Notes under the pieces: model-generated
Told to the model about the DNA's origin: nothing
What the model saw: only the letters and a program-made list of their open reading frames with translations
Database searches by the model: none
Made by a program: the position numbers and the translations under genes
Shown: in pieces, positions 49,410-60,995 of the stretch
Layout of the letters: every line of letters begins with the position of its first letter
Position numbering within the stretch: position 1 is the stretch's first letter
Source: Acanthococcus lagerstroemiae
Lineage: Eukaryota > Arthropoda > Insecta > Hemiptera > Eriococcidae
Assembly (NCBI GenBank): GCA_031841125.1
Contig: CM063112.1
Span: 65,430,057 to 65,494,056 of the forward strand
Direction of reading: 5' to 3'
Length of the DNA stretch: 64,000 bases

Positions 49410-52345
49410 TATATGAAACAGAGGAGAGAAGGCCGTCCTGCAAAGATATACCTTTAGAATTTCGTTTTCGCCTCCGTATATGAGGTGAAAACGTCGCTTT
49501 ATATATGAAAAAGAGGCGAAAAAGCCGCCCTGCAAAGATATTATTATATACCCGCGAGAACATGATGATCAAGATCGAGAAGGTCACAGGTTTACCATTT
49601 CCCTATACTCTAAGACATTGTAAATAACACAGTTCGGAATGGACATGAATTTTTTTAGTCTGAGGAAGAGGTTCAAGAATAACATAATAAGAAACTTACA
49701 GAGGCGAAAAAGCCGCCCTGAAAAGATATACCTTTAGAGTTTCGTTTTCGCCTCCGTATATGAGGTGAAAACGTCGCTTTATATATGAAAAAGAGGCGAA
49801 AAAGCCGCCCTGCAAAGATATTATTATATACCCGCGAGAACATGATGATCAAGATCGAGAAGGTCACAGGTTTACCATTTCCCTATACTCTAAGACATTG
49901 TAAATAACACAGTTCGGAATGGACATGAATTTTTTTAGTCTGAGGAAGAGGTTCAAGAATAACATAATAAGAAACTTACAGAGGCGAAAAAGCCGCCCTG
50001 AAAAGATATACCTTTAGAGTTTCGTTTTCGCCTCCGTATATGAGGTGAAAACGTCGCTTTATGTATGAAAAAGGGGCGAAAAAGCCGCCCTGCAAAGATA
50101 TTATTATATACCCGCGAGAACATGATGATCAAGATCGAGAAGGTCACAGGTTTACCATTTCCCTATACTCTAAGACATTGTAAATAACACAGTTCGGAAT
50201 GGACATGAATTTTTTTAGTCTGAGGAAGAGGTTCAAGAATAACATAATAAGAAACTTACAGAGGCGAAAAAGCCGCCCTGAAAAGATATACCTTTAGAGT
50301 TTCGTTTTCGCCTCCGTATATGAGGTGAAAACTTCGCTTTATATATGAAAAAGAGGCGAAAAAGCCGCCCTGCAAAGATATTATTATATACCCGCGAGAA
50401 CATGATGATCAAGATCGAGAAGGTCACAGGTTTACCATTTCCCTATACTCTAAGACATGTAAATAACACAGTTCGGAATGGACATGAATTTTTTTAGTCT
50501 GAGGAAGAGGTTCAAGAATAACATAATAAGAAACTTACAGAGGCGAAAAAGCCGCCCTGAAAAGATATACCTTTAGAGTTTCGTTTTCGCCTCCGTATAT
50601 GAGGTGAAAACGTCGCTTTATATATGAAAAAGAGGCGAAAAAGCCGCCCTGCAAAGATATTATTATATACCCGCGAGAACATGATGATCAAGATCGAGAA
50701 GGTCACAGGTTTACCATTTCCCTATACTCTAAGACATTGTAAATAACACAGTTCGGAATGGACATGAATTTTTTTAGTCTGAGGAAGAGGTTCAAGAATA
50801 ACATAATAAGAAACTTACAGAGGCGAAAAAGCCGCCTGAAAAGATATACCTTTAGAGTTTCGTTTTCGCTCCGTATATGAGGTGAAAACGTCGCTTTATA
50901 TATGAAAAAGAGGCGAAAAAGCCGCCCTGCAAAGATATTATTATATACCCGCGAGAACATGATGATCAAGATCGAGAAGGTCACAGGTTTACCATTTCCC
51001 TATACTCTAAGACACTGTAAATAACACAGTTCGGAATGGACATGAATTTTTTTAGTCTGAGGAAGAGGTTCAAGAATAACATAATAAGAAACTTACAGAG
51101 GCGAAAAAGCCGCCCTGAAAAGATATACCTTTAGAGTTTCGTTTTCGCCTCCGTATATGAGGTGAAAACGTCGCTTTATGTATGAAAAAGGGGCGAAAAA
51201 GCCGCCCTGCAAAGATATTATTATATACCCGCGAGAACATGATGATCAAGATCGAGAAGGTCACAGGTTTACCATTTCCCTATACTCTAAGACATTGTAA
51301 ATAACACAGTTCGGAATGGACATGAATTTTTTTAGTCTGAGGAAGAGGTTCAAGAATAACATAATAAGAAACTTACAGAGGCGAAAAAGCCGCCCTGAAA
51401 AGATATACCTTTAGAGTTTCGTTTTCGCCTCCGTATATGAGGTGAAAACGTCGCTTTATATATGAAAAAGAGGCGAAAAAGCCGCCCTGCAAAGATATTA
51501 TTATATACCCGCGAGAACATGATGATCAAGATCGAGAAGGTCACAGGTTTACCATTTCCCTATACTCTAAGACATTGTAAATAACACAGTTCGGAATGGA
51601 CATGAATTTTTTTAGTCTGAGGAAGAGGTTCAAGAATAACATAATAAGAAACTTACAGAGGCGAAAAAGCCGCCCTGAAAAGATATACCTTTAGAGTTTC
51701 GTTTTCGCGTCCGTATATGAGGTGAAAACGTCGCTTTATATATGAAAAAGAGGCGAAAAAGCCGCCCTGCAAAGATATTATTATATACCCGCGAGAACAT
51801 GATGATCAAGATCGAGAAGGTCACAGGTTTACCATTTCCCTATACTCTAAGACATTGTAAATAACACAGTTCGGAATGGACATGAATTTTTTTAGTCTGA
51901 GGAAGAGGTTCAAGAATAACATAATAAGAAACTTACAGAGGCGAAAAAGCCGCCCTGAAAAGATATACCTTTAGAGTTTCGTTTTCGAAAACGTCGCTTT
52001 ATATATGAAAAAGAGGCGAAAAAGCCGCCCTGCAAAGATATTATTATATACCCGCGAGAACATGATGATCAAGATCGAGAAGGTCACAGGTTTACCATTT
52101 CCCTATACTCTAAGACATTGTAAATAACACAGTTCGGAATGGACATGAATTTTTTTAGTCTGAGGAAGAGGTTCAAGAATAACATAATAAGAAACTTACA
52201 GAGGCGAAAAAGCCGCCCTGAAAAGATATACCTTTAGAGTTTCGTTTTCGCCTCCGTATATGAGGTGAAAACGTCGCTTTATATATGAAAAAGAGGCGAA
52301 AAAGCCGCCCTGCAAAGATATCATCGTATACCCGCGAGAACATGG
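49410..52345. repeat. tandem array of about ten 280-bp units
   Basis: Units start (at GAGGCGAAAAAGCCGCCCTG) at 49701, 49981, 50261, 50540, 50820, 51098, 51378, 51658, 51938 and 52201. Spacings are 280, 280, 279, 280, 278, 280, 280, 280 and 263. A diverged unit lies before and a partial one after. Adjacent units differ at only a few positions. Each unit holds GAGGCGAAAAAGCCGCCCTG twice and an inverted pair, GTTTTCGCCTC and GAGGTGAAAAC, around CGTATAT. The units starting at 49981 and 51098 share the variant TTATGTATGAAAAAGGGG, hinting at a four-unit block duplication. A 64-codon minus-strand frame repeats in every unit but has no start context or domain. Confidence 0.9.
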
Positions 52346-53157
52346 GATCATGTTCAAGATTGTTAGAAGAAACTACTCCACAGAAAATTCTAATACGAAG
52401 TTGCAGATTTTCACTTTTAGCATTTTGTTTTCGCCTCCATATATGAAGCGAAAAAGTCGCTTTATATACAAAAATGAGGTGAAAAAAGATCCTCTTTGAA
52501 AAAAATGTACATACCATCATGTATACAGAAAAAATTGGAACAAAATAAACAACAGGTGTCTGAACTGAAACCTGAAATATAATAACTACAGACGTGCTGA
52601 AAAGAAATACACTGACGAATTTCATTGCCTCCATCCTGCTTTCAGACAAGAAGGCGATGTTTCTTTGTAGAATTTATAAGAATTTCATGCGGTGACGAGA
52701 GAAATATGATGATTATGTGTGTCTGCTGCAACTCAGTGACCAACATGCGATTGCAGTATACCTGAATGAAAAGATATTGATTTCAAACAATAGGCCCCAG
52801 GAATGCAAAAGTACGCGAAGAGTCCGAACAAGCCTGCTTGTCGCACACTGGAGGATGAGACGTAAACATGTGCTGCAAAAGTATTGGCAACGTTGCTGGA
52901 GGCCAAAATGGCCAATTATGTAAAAAGAAATACAAAAGGAGGCGAAAAGTATAAACTATGTTCGGAGGTGAAAGGGACTATATACATAATGTATACACTC
53001 GGTGATAAATTTTGAGAAATCCTTACCCCTCTCAGGTTGCCTCTTATGACATCAATGCTCTGATTCTAAAATTACAAAGTATACACTTCTAAACCCATTT
53101 TTTCTGGCGGAGGCGAGGGCGTCTGCGTTATGTATGGAGGTGAAAAGGATTCCCTGC

Positions 53158-53158
<1 letters not shown>
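52346..53158. repeat. right edge of the array with scattered GGAGGYGAAAA words
   Basis: A diverged unit at 52330-52500 resembles the left edge. Beyond it the sequence is unique, yet the word recurs at 52938 (GGAGGCGAAAAG), 52963 (GGAGGTGAAAGG), 53108 and 53137. No gene was found; 52717-52923 is an unsupported 68-codon frame. Confidence 0.55.

Positions 53159-53214
<56 letters not shown>
53159..53214. repeat. (TA)n microsatellite
   Basis: About 28 uninterrupted TA units, directly adjoining the left terminal repeat of the TRIM-like element. Confidence 0.9.
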
Positions 53215-53219
<5 letters not shown>

Positions 53220-53429
53220 GATTCCGTCACGCCGAAATCTTGGTTGCGATGATACTCGCAGATAGATTCGTGCAGTGCACGGGATATATAGTAGGTCGGA
53301 GTAACACTTGTTATCCGAGCTACGACATGTCGTGGTCTACACTCTTGGAACTGTAGCTTTTTGTTAATTCAGTGTTCGCACTGCAATCTTAGAAGCGTGA
53401 TTTAAAGGCTATTCCGTTCTAGTCTTATA
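53215..53429 (+). repeat. left 215-bp terminal direct repeat
   Basis: Left copy of the pair, beginning TGTACGATTCC directly after (TA)n. Confidence 0.85.
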
Positions 53430-53613
53430 AATCAACAAAACAGTTCTGAGAGATAACTGGAACGTACTGTACTAAATACAGGGTAGAAGTCCCTTGCTAG
53501 ACAGTTTCCGGTGCCGCCTGAGAATGCCGGACGATTTTGATTATAAAAAAGAGAGCGGAGAGATCCCGGTGTCATTCTCAGTTGTCGGTGACTCCCTTCC
53601 CAAAGTGGGGGGA

Positions 53614-53828
53614 TGTACGATTCCGTCACGCCGAAATTTTGGTTGCGATCATACTCGCAGATAGATTCGTGCAGTGCACGGGATATATAGTAGGTCGGAG
53701 TAACACTTGTTATCCGAGCTACGACATGTCGTGGTCTACACTCTTGGAACTGTAGCTTTTTGTTGATTCAGTGTTCGCACTGCAATCTTAGAAGCGTGAT
53801 TTAAAGGCTATTCCGTTCTAGTCTTATA
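53614..53828 (+). repeat. right 215-bp terminal direct repeat
   Basis: Right copy, preceded by the purine run AAAGTGGGGGGA and followed by TATAGGTATA. Differences from the left copy are C/T, G/C and A/G single changes. Confidence 0.85.
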
Positions 53829-54076
53829 TATAGGTATATTATACAAAACCTACACGTAGTTTGTATAATATGTACATACATCGATCGTCGGCCGAATACT
53901 CAAGTCCACCACCTTTTGCCGTACTCGATGTTCCACTTATAGATCGTACCTATGTACTTGCAGATACCTACTATAGTACTCGTACCTATAACTGGGTACA
54001 TGTCGCTGCTCCTGAAATGATTTATCGTCTACTCGTGCGGTAGGCATTTATACAAATATGTACAAAGAAGTACATA

Positions 54077-54926
54077 TGTTAGCGGCACTTTGTAAATTAA
54101 GGCAATTTGTAAATATCCTAGATAGTATATATAATCAGTATGCAATTTATTAAAGGTTCACTTTGTTTTATAAAATACCTAGGCGAGTTACAAATGTCTT
54201 AGGTACGTCATGAATTGCTTCGGTAATGTGTAAGTAGCGATTACACACCAAGAACTTTCAGTTCGAAGAATAATTTTTATCATTTAGAATACGTCACACA
54301 TCATGTATTGTGATCAGCTGACGAGACGGCGGTAGAAGTCGACAAGTTCGTACAGGAAGATGTGGGTACCGTATACTGATATTGCTGTGGCAATAATGCA
54401 CTGCTTGATTGTGTACAAAGTTCGATATCAATGTGAATATTGTAATCGTCTTTAGTATTCGAAAATTACCGCTGTACGTTGTTGTCACTAAGTTGGTACC
54501 TTCGTATTTTCGAAAGGTTATTTAATTGTTTAAAAGAAAAATGGACGTAGATGTGAATAGTGGTGATGCGGAAAACAAACATAAAGTAAAATTTATGGAA
54601 AGAGTTAACGCTCGAATCGCGGTGCCGCACAGCGTACTGCTGTCGAAAGAGAAATATGATGACCTCGTGAATGAAGTGAAAATGTTAAAAAATTATGAAA
54701 AATGTCGAATGAACGTTACATGGTTCAGAGCACATTACGATGTTACATCAGTAACACGAAAAAAAGGCTACTTACACATTACCGAGGCAATTCATGACGT
54801 ACCTAGGACATTTGTAACTCGCCTAGGTATTTTATAAAACAAAGTGAACCTCTAATAAATTGCCTACTGATTATATACTGCCTAGGATATTTACAAATTG
54901 CCTTAATTTACAAAGTACCGCTAACA
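54077..54926 (+). mobile_element. 850-bp DNA transposon with 160-bp TIRs, Ginger-like
   Basis: The left end 54077-54238 and right end 54767-54926 are inverted copies about 93 % alike, starting TGTTAGCGG and ending CCGCTAACA. CATA flanks both sides (54073-54076 and 54927-54930), a 4-bp target duplication. TGTNR termini, long TIRs and 4-bp duplications are reported hallmarks of Ginger elements, DNA transposons with a retroviral-type integrase. The single ORF (54541-54837) looks like the N-terminal part of such a protein. The catalytic integrase core is absent, so this copy is non-autonomous. Confidence 0.65.
54541..54837 (+). CDS. 98-codon ORF in the Ginger-like element (possible integrase N-terminal remnant)
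   Basis: The first ATG in frame is at 54541; the frame is open upstream to 54526 but without an ATG. The protein begins MDVDVNSGDAENKHKVKF and is charged. It contains HSVLLSKEKYDDLVNEVKM, then a segment ending WFRAHYDVTSVTRKKGYL. A LL(S/T)KEKYD...V..V/L..K helix followed by an aromatic, RYDV-like piece is, from memory, typical of the region before the integrase core in KRBA2/Ginger-type proteins. No DDE core or HHCC zinc finger is present. The last 20 or so residues are encoded inside the right terminal inverted repeat, so the natural C-terminus was lost when the element was shortened. Function as a protein is doubtful. Homology is inference and should be tested. Confidence 0.4.
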   Translation: MDVDVNSGDAENKHKVKFMERVNARIAVPHSVLLSKEKYDDLVNEVKMLKNYEKCRMNVTWFRAHYDVTSVTRKKGYLHITEAIHDVPRTFVTRLGIL

Positions 54927-54930
54927 CATA

Positions 54931-57900
54931 CATATATTATGTATACGAAGAAACCTTATACGATTTTGTTTTAAAGCGTTGGTAACTCGCGTACGTGTCA
55001 GTCACGAATTTCGTGTACCTACGGAAGGCATTGGACCTACCTAATGCTAGCAAGCATTCGTACACTCGTATAAAATTCGTTTCTGTTCGTACAACGACGT
55101 GTCTGGGACATAAATACTCGTACTATACAAGATAGGAGTAGCCTACGTAGCGCCAGATAAAGATGGCTCCACTCGAATTACGTACCTACTACAGCTTACA
55201 AAAATACCGGTTGTGAAACCGGACGAGTAAAATTTAATTAATATCGCGACGATCGCGTTCCTGAATTAGTAAAATTTAATCGCGAGGTCGAACTAATAAC
55301 ATATTTTACTGGGCGCTTAATTATTAATGCATTACAACAGGATTAAGATTTCCTTCGTCACTGGTTACGATATCAGTTTGTCGCAATACATATACTACGT
55401 GTAATCATCCAACTGTACTACACATATACGCAGCACGTATGTACGTAGTATATAGCAAGCCCTCCAACCTCCCCTCTAAACTATACTGGGGTAAAGCTTA
55501 TCGGAATCGACGTACCTACTACCTAGAGGTTCGTAGTAAGGCACGCGTGTACACACGAACGCGTAAATAATATACTCGGAGGGATCGCGAGTATAGGTAG
55601 CTGCTGCCATGTACCTACATTAGCCAATAGTCGGGACTATCACATCACCGGACAATATTGAATTTCACACGGTACCGCAATGCGGTGCAGTGCAAAGCGG
55701 TGACTTTGTTGCAATTCAACAAGCAGCATTAGTCATCTCTAGATAGTGTACACGTAATAAATTTACAACGTAAATCATCGTATTATTTTGTATAAGTACC
55801 TTACCGTCCTAATACGAGTAGACAGTACTTACCTACCAACCTACCTGCCAGGCAAATTATTTCGACCAACTAACGCGGCAATATGGACGCTTTTTCTCAC
55901 TAGGTATATCCCGCGACGCGACGGCACATTCAGTAAGGCCAACATTAGGTTGGGTTGACACTCAACACTGCTCGGACGATGACTATACCTTACCTAATAG
56001 AGGTGGGTACCTACATGGTGACGAAAATCTTTATTAGGTACCGGTACCAAATTGTGTTTTTTTTAGGGGAGGGGGGGGGGACTGGGGGTACCTACACAAA
56101 AAATATCTGTATATGTAGGTATTTAAAATCGGCCGCGGCGGCGATCTCCATTTCACCGATTATATCTAAAGTTATATATTAATTACCTGTCAAAAAGCTA
56201 GATCGTCGTTAAATTACCGCCATGCCCGAAGAAATGAAGAATCCTTACACGTTCGACGTGTACGATGTACATAATTAATAGTACGTAACACGAGTAGATA
56301 TCTACGTATACCGAGTTTACCTACAGGTGTACGAGAACGCGTTCATTTACGAGTAGGTATACCTTATTCATGACTGGACTCTCGACGCAACGCAATGCAA
56401 GCCGGTATACGCGACGCAGACGATCTGCGTAGCTGTATGGGCATACTTATACTCGTACCTGCGAATGCCATCCGTAATCGCCGTAATGATGTATTACGTA
56501 TATAATGTAAGAGTACATATTATTACCTCTATGTGTACGCGTATGTATAGGTGCATGTGTCTCCGTACATCATCGCCCGGATCTCGTTGCGTTGCTTCGC
56601 TTCAAAAACGAAGCCGAGAGCGGTGGATTAGAGTGCGACGCGGCGGGAACTTATCGCGGTTACCGTTACGGACTACGGCGAGTTCTCGTCCTTGTAGCTT
56701 ATAACACCTTAACAAGGCGGCTATCTACACGTATCTGCCTATCTGCTCGTACAACGTAGCTGTAGATATTATTATAACACAGATAACATAAAGCGTTCAG
56801 TTCGGCAAACAGAGAAACGAAAAGTTCTCTCTCCTTCGGTTGGTCCTTCCCTTTTCTCTCTGTCTCTCACTCATTCCGCATCATCTAACTACCTATATCT
56901 ATCTATCTGGCGCGCGCTCTTTCTCGCCATTTTTTCTTTATCACTCATTAGTCGATTCGTTCGCTTGTTCACAACTCGAAGAAAATATCTTAAAAGTAAA
57001 CAACCTAAAGCAGTTCAATCCGAATATTCTTGTTGATCGCACGCGGCACTAGGTACTACTCGTACGTATATAAGTACATGTTTGCGCTCATATTGAACTC
57101 GCATTCGGTCGTACGATCGTACTTTCGTATGTCTGTACCTACATATGGAAGTTAAGCTCTAACTACTCGGGAAGTCGTTTTATCGTCCGAATCTGCCGAG
57201 ATCGCGAGTTACATTAGGTACCTACTACGCGTATTTAATTTCTTTACCATTACCTAAATACATACGGTGTATTTATACGTAGGTACCTAGATACTCGTAA
57301 TTATTTTTGATTCCTTCGTCAAATTTTGTTTACTACGCGTAATCCTTACGTCGTGCGTGCGGGTATATATATATCATTCGGTGAATGCTTGAAAAAGTGT
57401 GTACTTGTTACCAATTTTGTTACCGCGTATATACGCGTTGCGCGAGAATTTTATTAAATAATTTTAATTATTACCTAAACGAAAAATCGTCTGTCGCGTC
57501 TACGCCAACGCGTATTTGTCGCGTGCAACGTAATAAATTGAGTCACCGCAACGGTCAATCGCCGATTTCGATGCGGATACGGACACGGATACCAATAGGC
57601 TACCTATAGAAACTGATTTTGATACTGATACTGGCGGAGGAATACAGAGACGAGTACTTATATGCATACACGCACAACCTTGCGTTATCACCGTCGTTGT
57701 ACTCGTAGTTAGCTAGCCTATACGGTTATCCATACCGAACGACCACAGGACCACATAGTGCCGGCGAATCCGCCACATTCCAAGGATCCTAACCAGCGTT
57801 AAACTACGTATTAGGTATTCTACTCGAAATACGTAGGTACCGTACTCTCTACCAAGTGCGAGTACATACTTATACTCGTAACTGCTGCGCGTATCGCAAT

Positions 57901-58739
57901 ATTAGCTGCGTTTCTACCGCCTGACTTCTCACCGTTATAGTCGTTGCCATGTTAAATTCGAAAAGAGAAATAATTAAAGAAGTGAGTCGAATCGAAAATA
58001 ATATCTCGTAGAATACGTACGTACAAATACCTATACGTCTTTTCGCCGCATGCAGACTACGCTTGTGTACGTTTTATTTGACGGACGATTCAAAATCTAA
58101 TCGGCCGCGATCTCGCGTAATATAATAGACAATATCTATACCTAATTACCTAGTACCTAGTACCTACTACACGCCTTTGCGCGATCGATATTCAAGTTTA
58201 CAGTCTACGACGACGAACCTGCACACACCTACCTATATACGTATGCGCATATTTTTAGTTGCCTTCGGCGGCGGGTACGTACCTACACTCCGTACGTAGG
58301 CAGGCGCTTACGCGTCGCAGATACGTAATTTGGGCAATTTCCCGAAACATCTCTTCATTCCTATCTATACCAGTGTCGTGTGGTTGTAACGTGGATTGAC
58401 TGACTATTCTGGGTCGATGAGACCGGATCAGCACGATCAAGGTGCGGTACCGCTGGCCGCGGACCTGCGTCGGCTTCTCCCAAAGACTTAGCCGAGACGT
58501 AACAATGTGAAAATAGGCTTTATTGACTTTTGTTACGTTAATTACCACAACCGGAAAATTACCTTATCATTTACTATTACGCAGTCACTAGGCTTTCTTA
58601 AAGGCACACGACACGACAGAGCAACGAGTACTTTTTTAGATTTCCAAGTCCGAAAGGTATTGGTAGGCGACAGCAGTAAGAAACTCCGCGGTCACAGTCG
58701 TCAGTGTTTGGTCTGAAACTTTTGTTCCTGAGTTGAGGT
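54931..58739. other. gene-free stretch
   Basis: No gene is supported. The sequence is rich in TACGAGTA/TACTCGTA and TACCTAC words. A G run lies at 56071-56081. Frames of 60-97 codons have no domain. Confidence 0.45.
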
Positions 58740-60440
58740 TTGCTTTGTGCTTCTTTTGCTCCCCCTCTATCAGCGGTCCTCAGTCTTCCACCATGAACTT
58801 CCTTTCATCCTTTCTTCATCACGAGCCTCCCCCTCCTCCACCACGACCCCCTCGTTGACCATGGTTGCTCTCCGCCTCCACAGTCACACCTCAATAGTCG
58901 CAGCCCTCCTCAGCCACAAACTCCTCCCTCACAATGGCCATAATCTCCTACCAGAGGCTTCAATGCCCACTACATAGTCTCTTACCTACGCAGTATCCCC
59001 CCTGCGAACCCTTTCCTTCTGCACATTCGGGTAGGCCCTCTCCCTTGGATTTCCTCCTCACCTCTACAATCATCGACCACCACAACCGACCTGCGCCACC
59101 TGGGCCTTAATCTCTTCATATTGCCCTCTCCCTCACTCTATGACATTCTCCATCCACAGCTTCTCCCCCACGTGGCACCCTCCGTTCACCCCTCCGATCA
59201 TCACCCAGTCCTCCACCTGGTCACCCCCCAATCACCCTCTTCCACCCCAAGTGTCCTCCATTAGGACCACGTCCTTCGACTACCCAACACCACTATGGCC
59301 TTCATTTCTGTTCACGTACCACTCCCCAACCAAGACCTCTTCTTCCATCACTACAACCTCCCCAATGGCGGCCTTAGTCCCTCTCTACAGCCTTCCCCTT
59401 CCGCGGCTCCATCACCCTACGGCCTCCTCGCTCAACCACCACGAAGGTCCCCTGGTCCTCCGACCAGGAACTCCCACCACCATGAACACCCCTCCCCCAC
59501 GAGAACCCTTCCCTTCAAGACCACCTCCCCGGGACCAGAACCTTCTGCACCATGGCCTTCATTCGCCTTCCCGGCCGCCTCTCTCACCAAGGACTTTCTT
59601 CTCCACCAGGACCTCTTACTCGCCATTACCCCCCCCCCCACTCGGGGCCTTTATCTCCCGCTACAGTCCCCGCCACCACCGTGGTTTTCCTCTTCTTCAG
59701 GAGCTCCCTCCTCCACCATGAATATCCCTTTATCTGCCAAAGTTTTACTGCCCCTCCAGGACTCTCACCCACCACTACCTCCTCCTTCCTCAATAACCAC
59801 CCTCCCCTACCAAGGATTTCCTCCGCCATGGGGACCCCTCACCCACCACTACCCCCTGGGCTTTATCTCCCTTCACAGCCCCTGTCCTCACTATGGTCCT
59901 CCAATCCCTTGAAGACCCCTGACGATCCACCCAGGAGCTCTCACAACCATGACCATCCCTCCTCCAAGAGCCCTTAACCTTCAAGACCCTACCCCGACAC
60001 CAACCCTTCCCGCACCACGGTCATTTCTCTCCCCGGTCCTCTCTCTCACCAAGGACTTTCTCCTCCACCAGGTCCTCTTACTCATCCTAACCCCCTGCCC
60101 CACCTAGGGCCACCATCTCCGTCCATAGCCCACGCTCCCACAGGGGCCCTCTTCAACCTTCTGGAACTCCCTCCTTAATCATGAACCCCCTCCTGAGGGT
60201 AGGCTACCTCTGGAAAATTGAGTAATTAAGGGGCAGGGTAGGCAACACGCAGTGACTTGAGATCTTGTAGATTATGGGTAATTGTGTCATTTATACGTCT
60301 TTTCATGTCTTATTATGTCGGTTATATCTTAGGTGATGGGGACGAAGGCCGGGATTTATATATCAGGCTCCTTGGAGTTTTTTTTCCAGGAAGGAGGAGG
60401 GAGGGGGAGGAGTTTTGGTTTTCAATGTATAGGGAATGTC
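58740..60440 (+). repeat. C/T-rich dispersed repeat, copy 2
   Basis: From about 59230 on it is colinear with 11520-12745. It also extends roughly 490 bp further 5' (58740-59230) with the same pyrimidine-rich style, so copy 1 is 5'-truncated. The short phrases CTCACCAAGGACTTTC, CTCCTCCACCAGG and CTCCTCCACCATGA recur inside. Overlapping proline-rich frames up to 205 codons in several phases are not credible genes. The 3' part (60190-60440) with TTATGTC words, GACGAAGGCCGGGATT and GGAGTTTTGGTTTT is the best-conserved segment. Confidence 0.75.
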
Positions 60441-60459
60441 ATTATATTTATTTTTATTT

Positions 60460-60740
60460 ATTTATTTATTTTAAATTTTTTTTTTTGAAGTGGTGCCGAC
60501 AACAGTCCGTAGACCAATTACCACCGACACCACCTTTACAAAATAATTTCACTTAAGATTAAAGACAATAATTTGTTTACTAGAATACAAAACTAAGAGT
60601 ATAGTATTTATATTCATTCAGTCATTCATTCATTCAATCATTCATCCAATCAATCATTCATTCATAATTCGTTCATTCATTCATTCAATCATTCATATTC
60701 ATTCGTTCATCCATTCATCCATTCATTCGTATTCTTTATT
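60460..60740. repeat. (TTTA)n and (ATTC)n simple repeats
   Basis: TTTATTTATTTATT lies near 60450-60475. An imperfect (ATTC/ATTCA)n tract with GTTC and AATC variants spans about 60612-60735. Confidence 0.8.
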
Positions 60741-60827
60741 TCATTGTTCTTCTCACCTTTTGCTCATTTCCTAATCTTTAGCCTACAGGATGGTCTCACG
60801 GAAATTATTCCTGGACTGGTAAAATAT

Positions 60828-60995
60828 GTCAAGGATGTCTTTTTATGTCTCATTATGTTAGTTATGTCTTAAAACTTGGAGATCTTCTATGTGAAAACAG
60901 ATTATGTCCTTAAAAGTAGCTGATCTGCCCCAGGAGGAGTGTGGGAGGGGGAGGGGGAGGAGGAGTTTTGGTTTTTAATATATAGAGAGATACTC
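60828..60995 (+). repeat. C/T-rich dispersed repeat, 3' fragment (copy 3)
   Basis: GTCTTTTTATGTCTCATTATG, GTTATGTCTTA, a G/A-rich GGGAGGGGGAGG stretch, GGAGTTTTGGTTTTTAATAT and ATAGAGAGATA match the 3' ends of copies 1 and 2. The C/T-rich body is absent. Confidence 0.65.

Larger units (their letters stand above)
53215..53828 (+). mobile_element. TRIM-like element: two 215-bp direct repeats around a 184-bp core
   Basis: The segments 53215-53429 and 53614-53828 are the same length and differ at about three positions. Both start TGTACGATTCC. The base run just before the right copy is AAAGTGGGGGGA, a good polypurine tract placed exactly where an LTR element needs one. The 184-bp core has no coding capacity. 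This is the layout of terminal-repeat retrotransposons in miniature. The weak points are that the repeats end in TTATA rather than CA, no primer-binding site was identified, and the (TA)n flank hides any target duplication. A simple segmental duplication is the alternative. Confidence 0.55.

Noticed and set aside
49410..52345. CRISPR-like regular repeats
   Set aside because: Whole 280-bp units are near identical with no variable spacers, and the genome is eukaryotic.
49273..52649. Repeated 64-codon minus-strand frame, as if a multi-copy peptide gene
   Set aside because: It repeats only because the 280-bp unit repeats; there is no signal peptide, no cleavage-site pattern and no support outside the array.
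59140..59977. 193-, 205- and 141-codon proline-rich frames
   Set aside because: Same repeat, copy 2; the overlapping frames in three phases cannot all be genes and none is conserved with copy 1.
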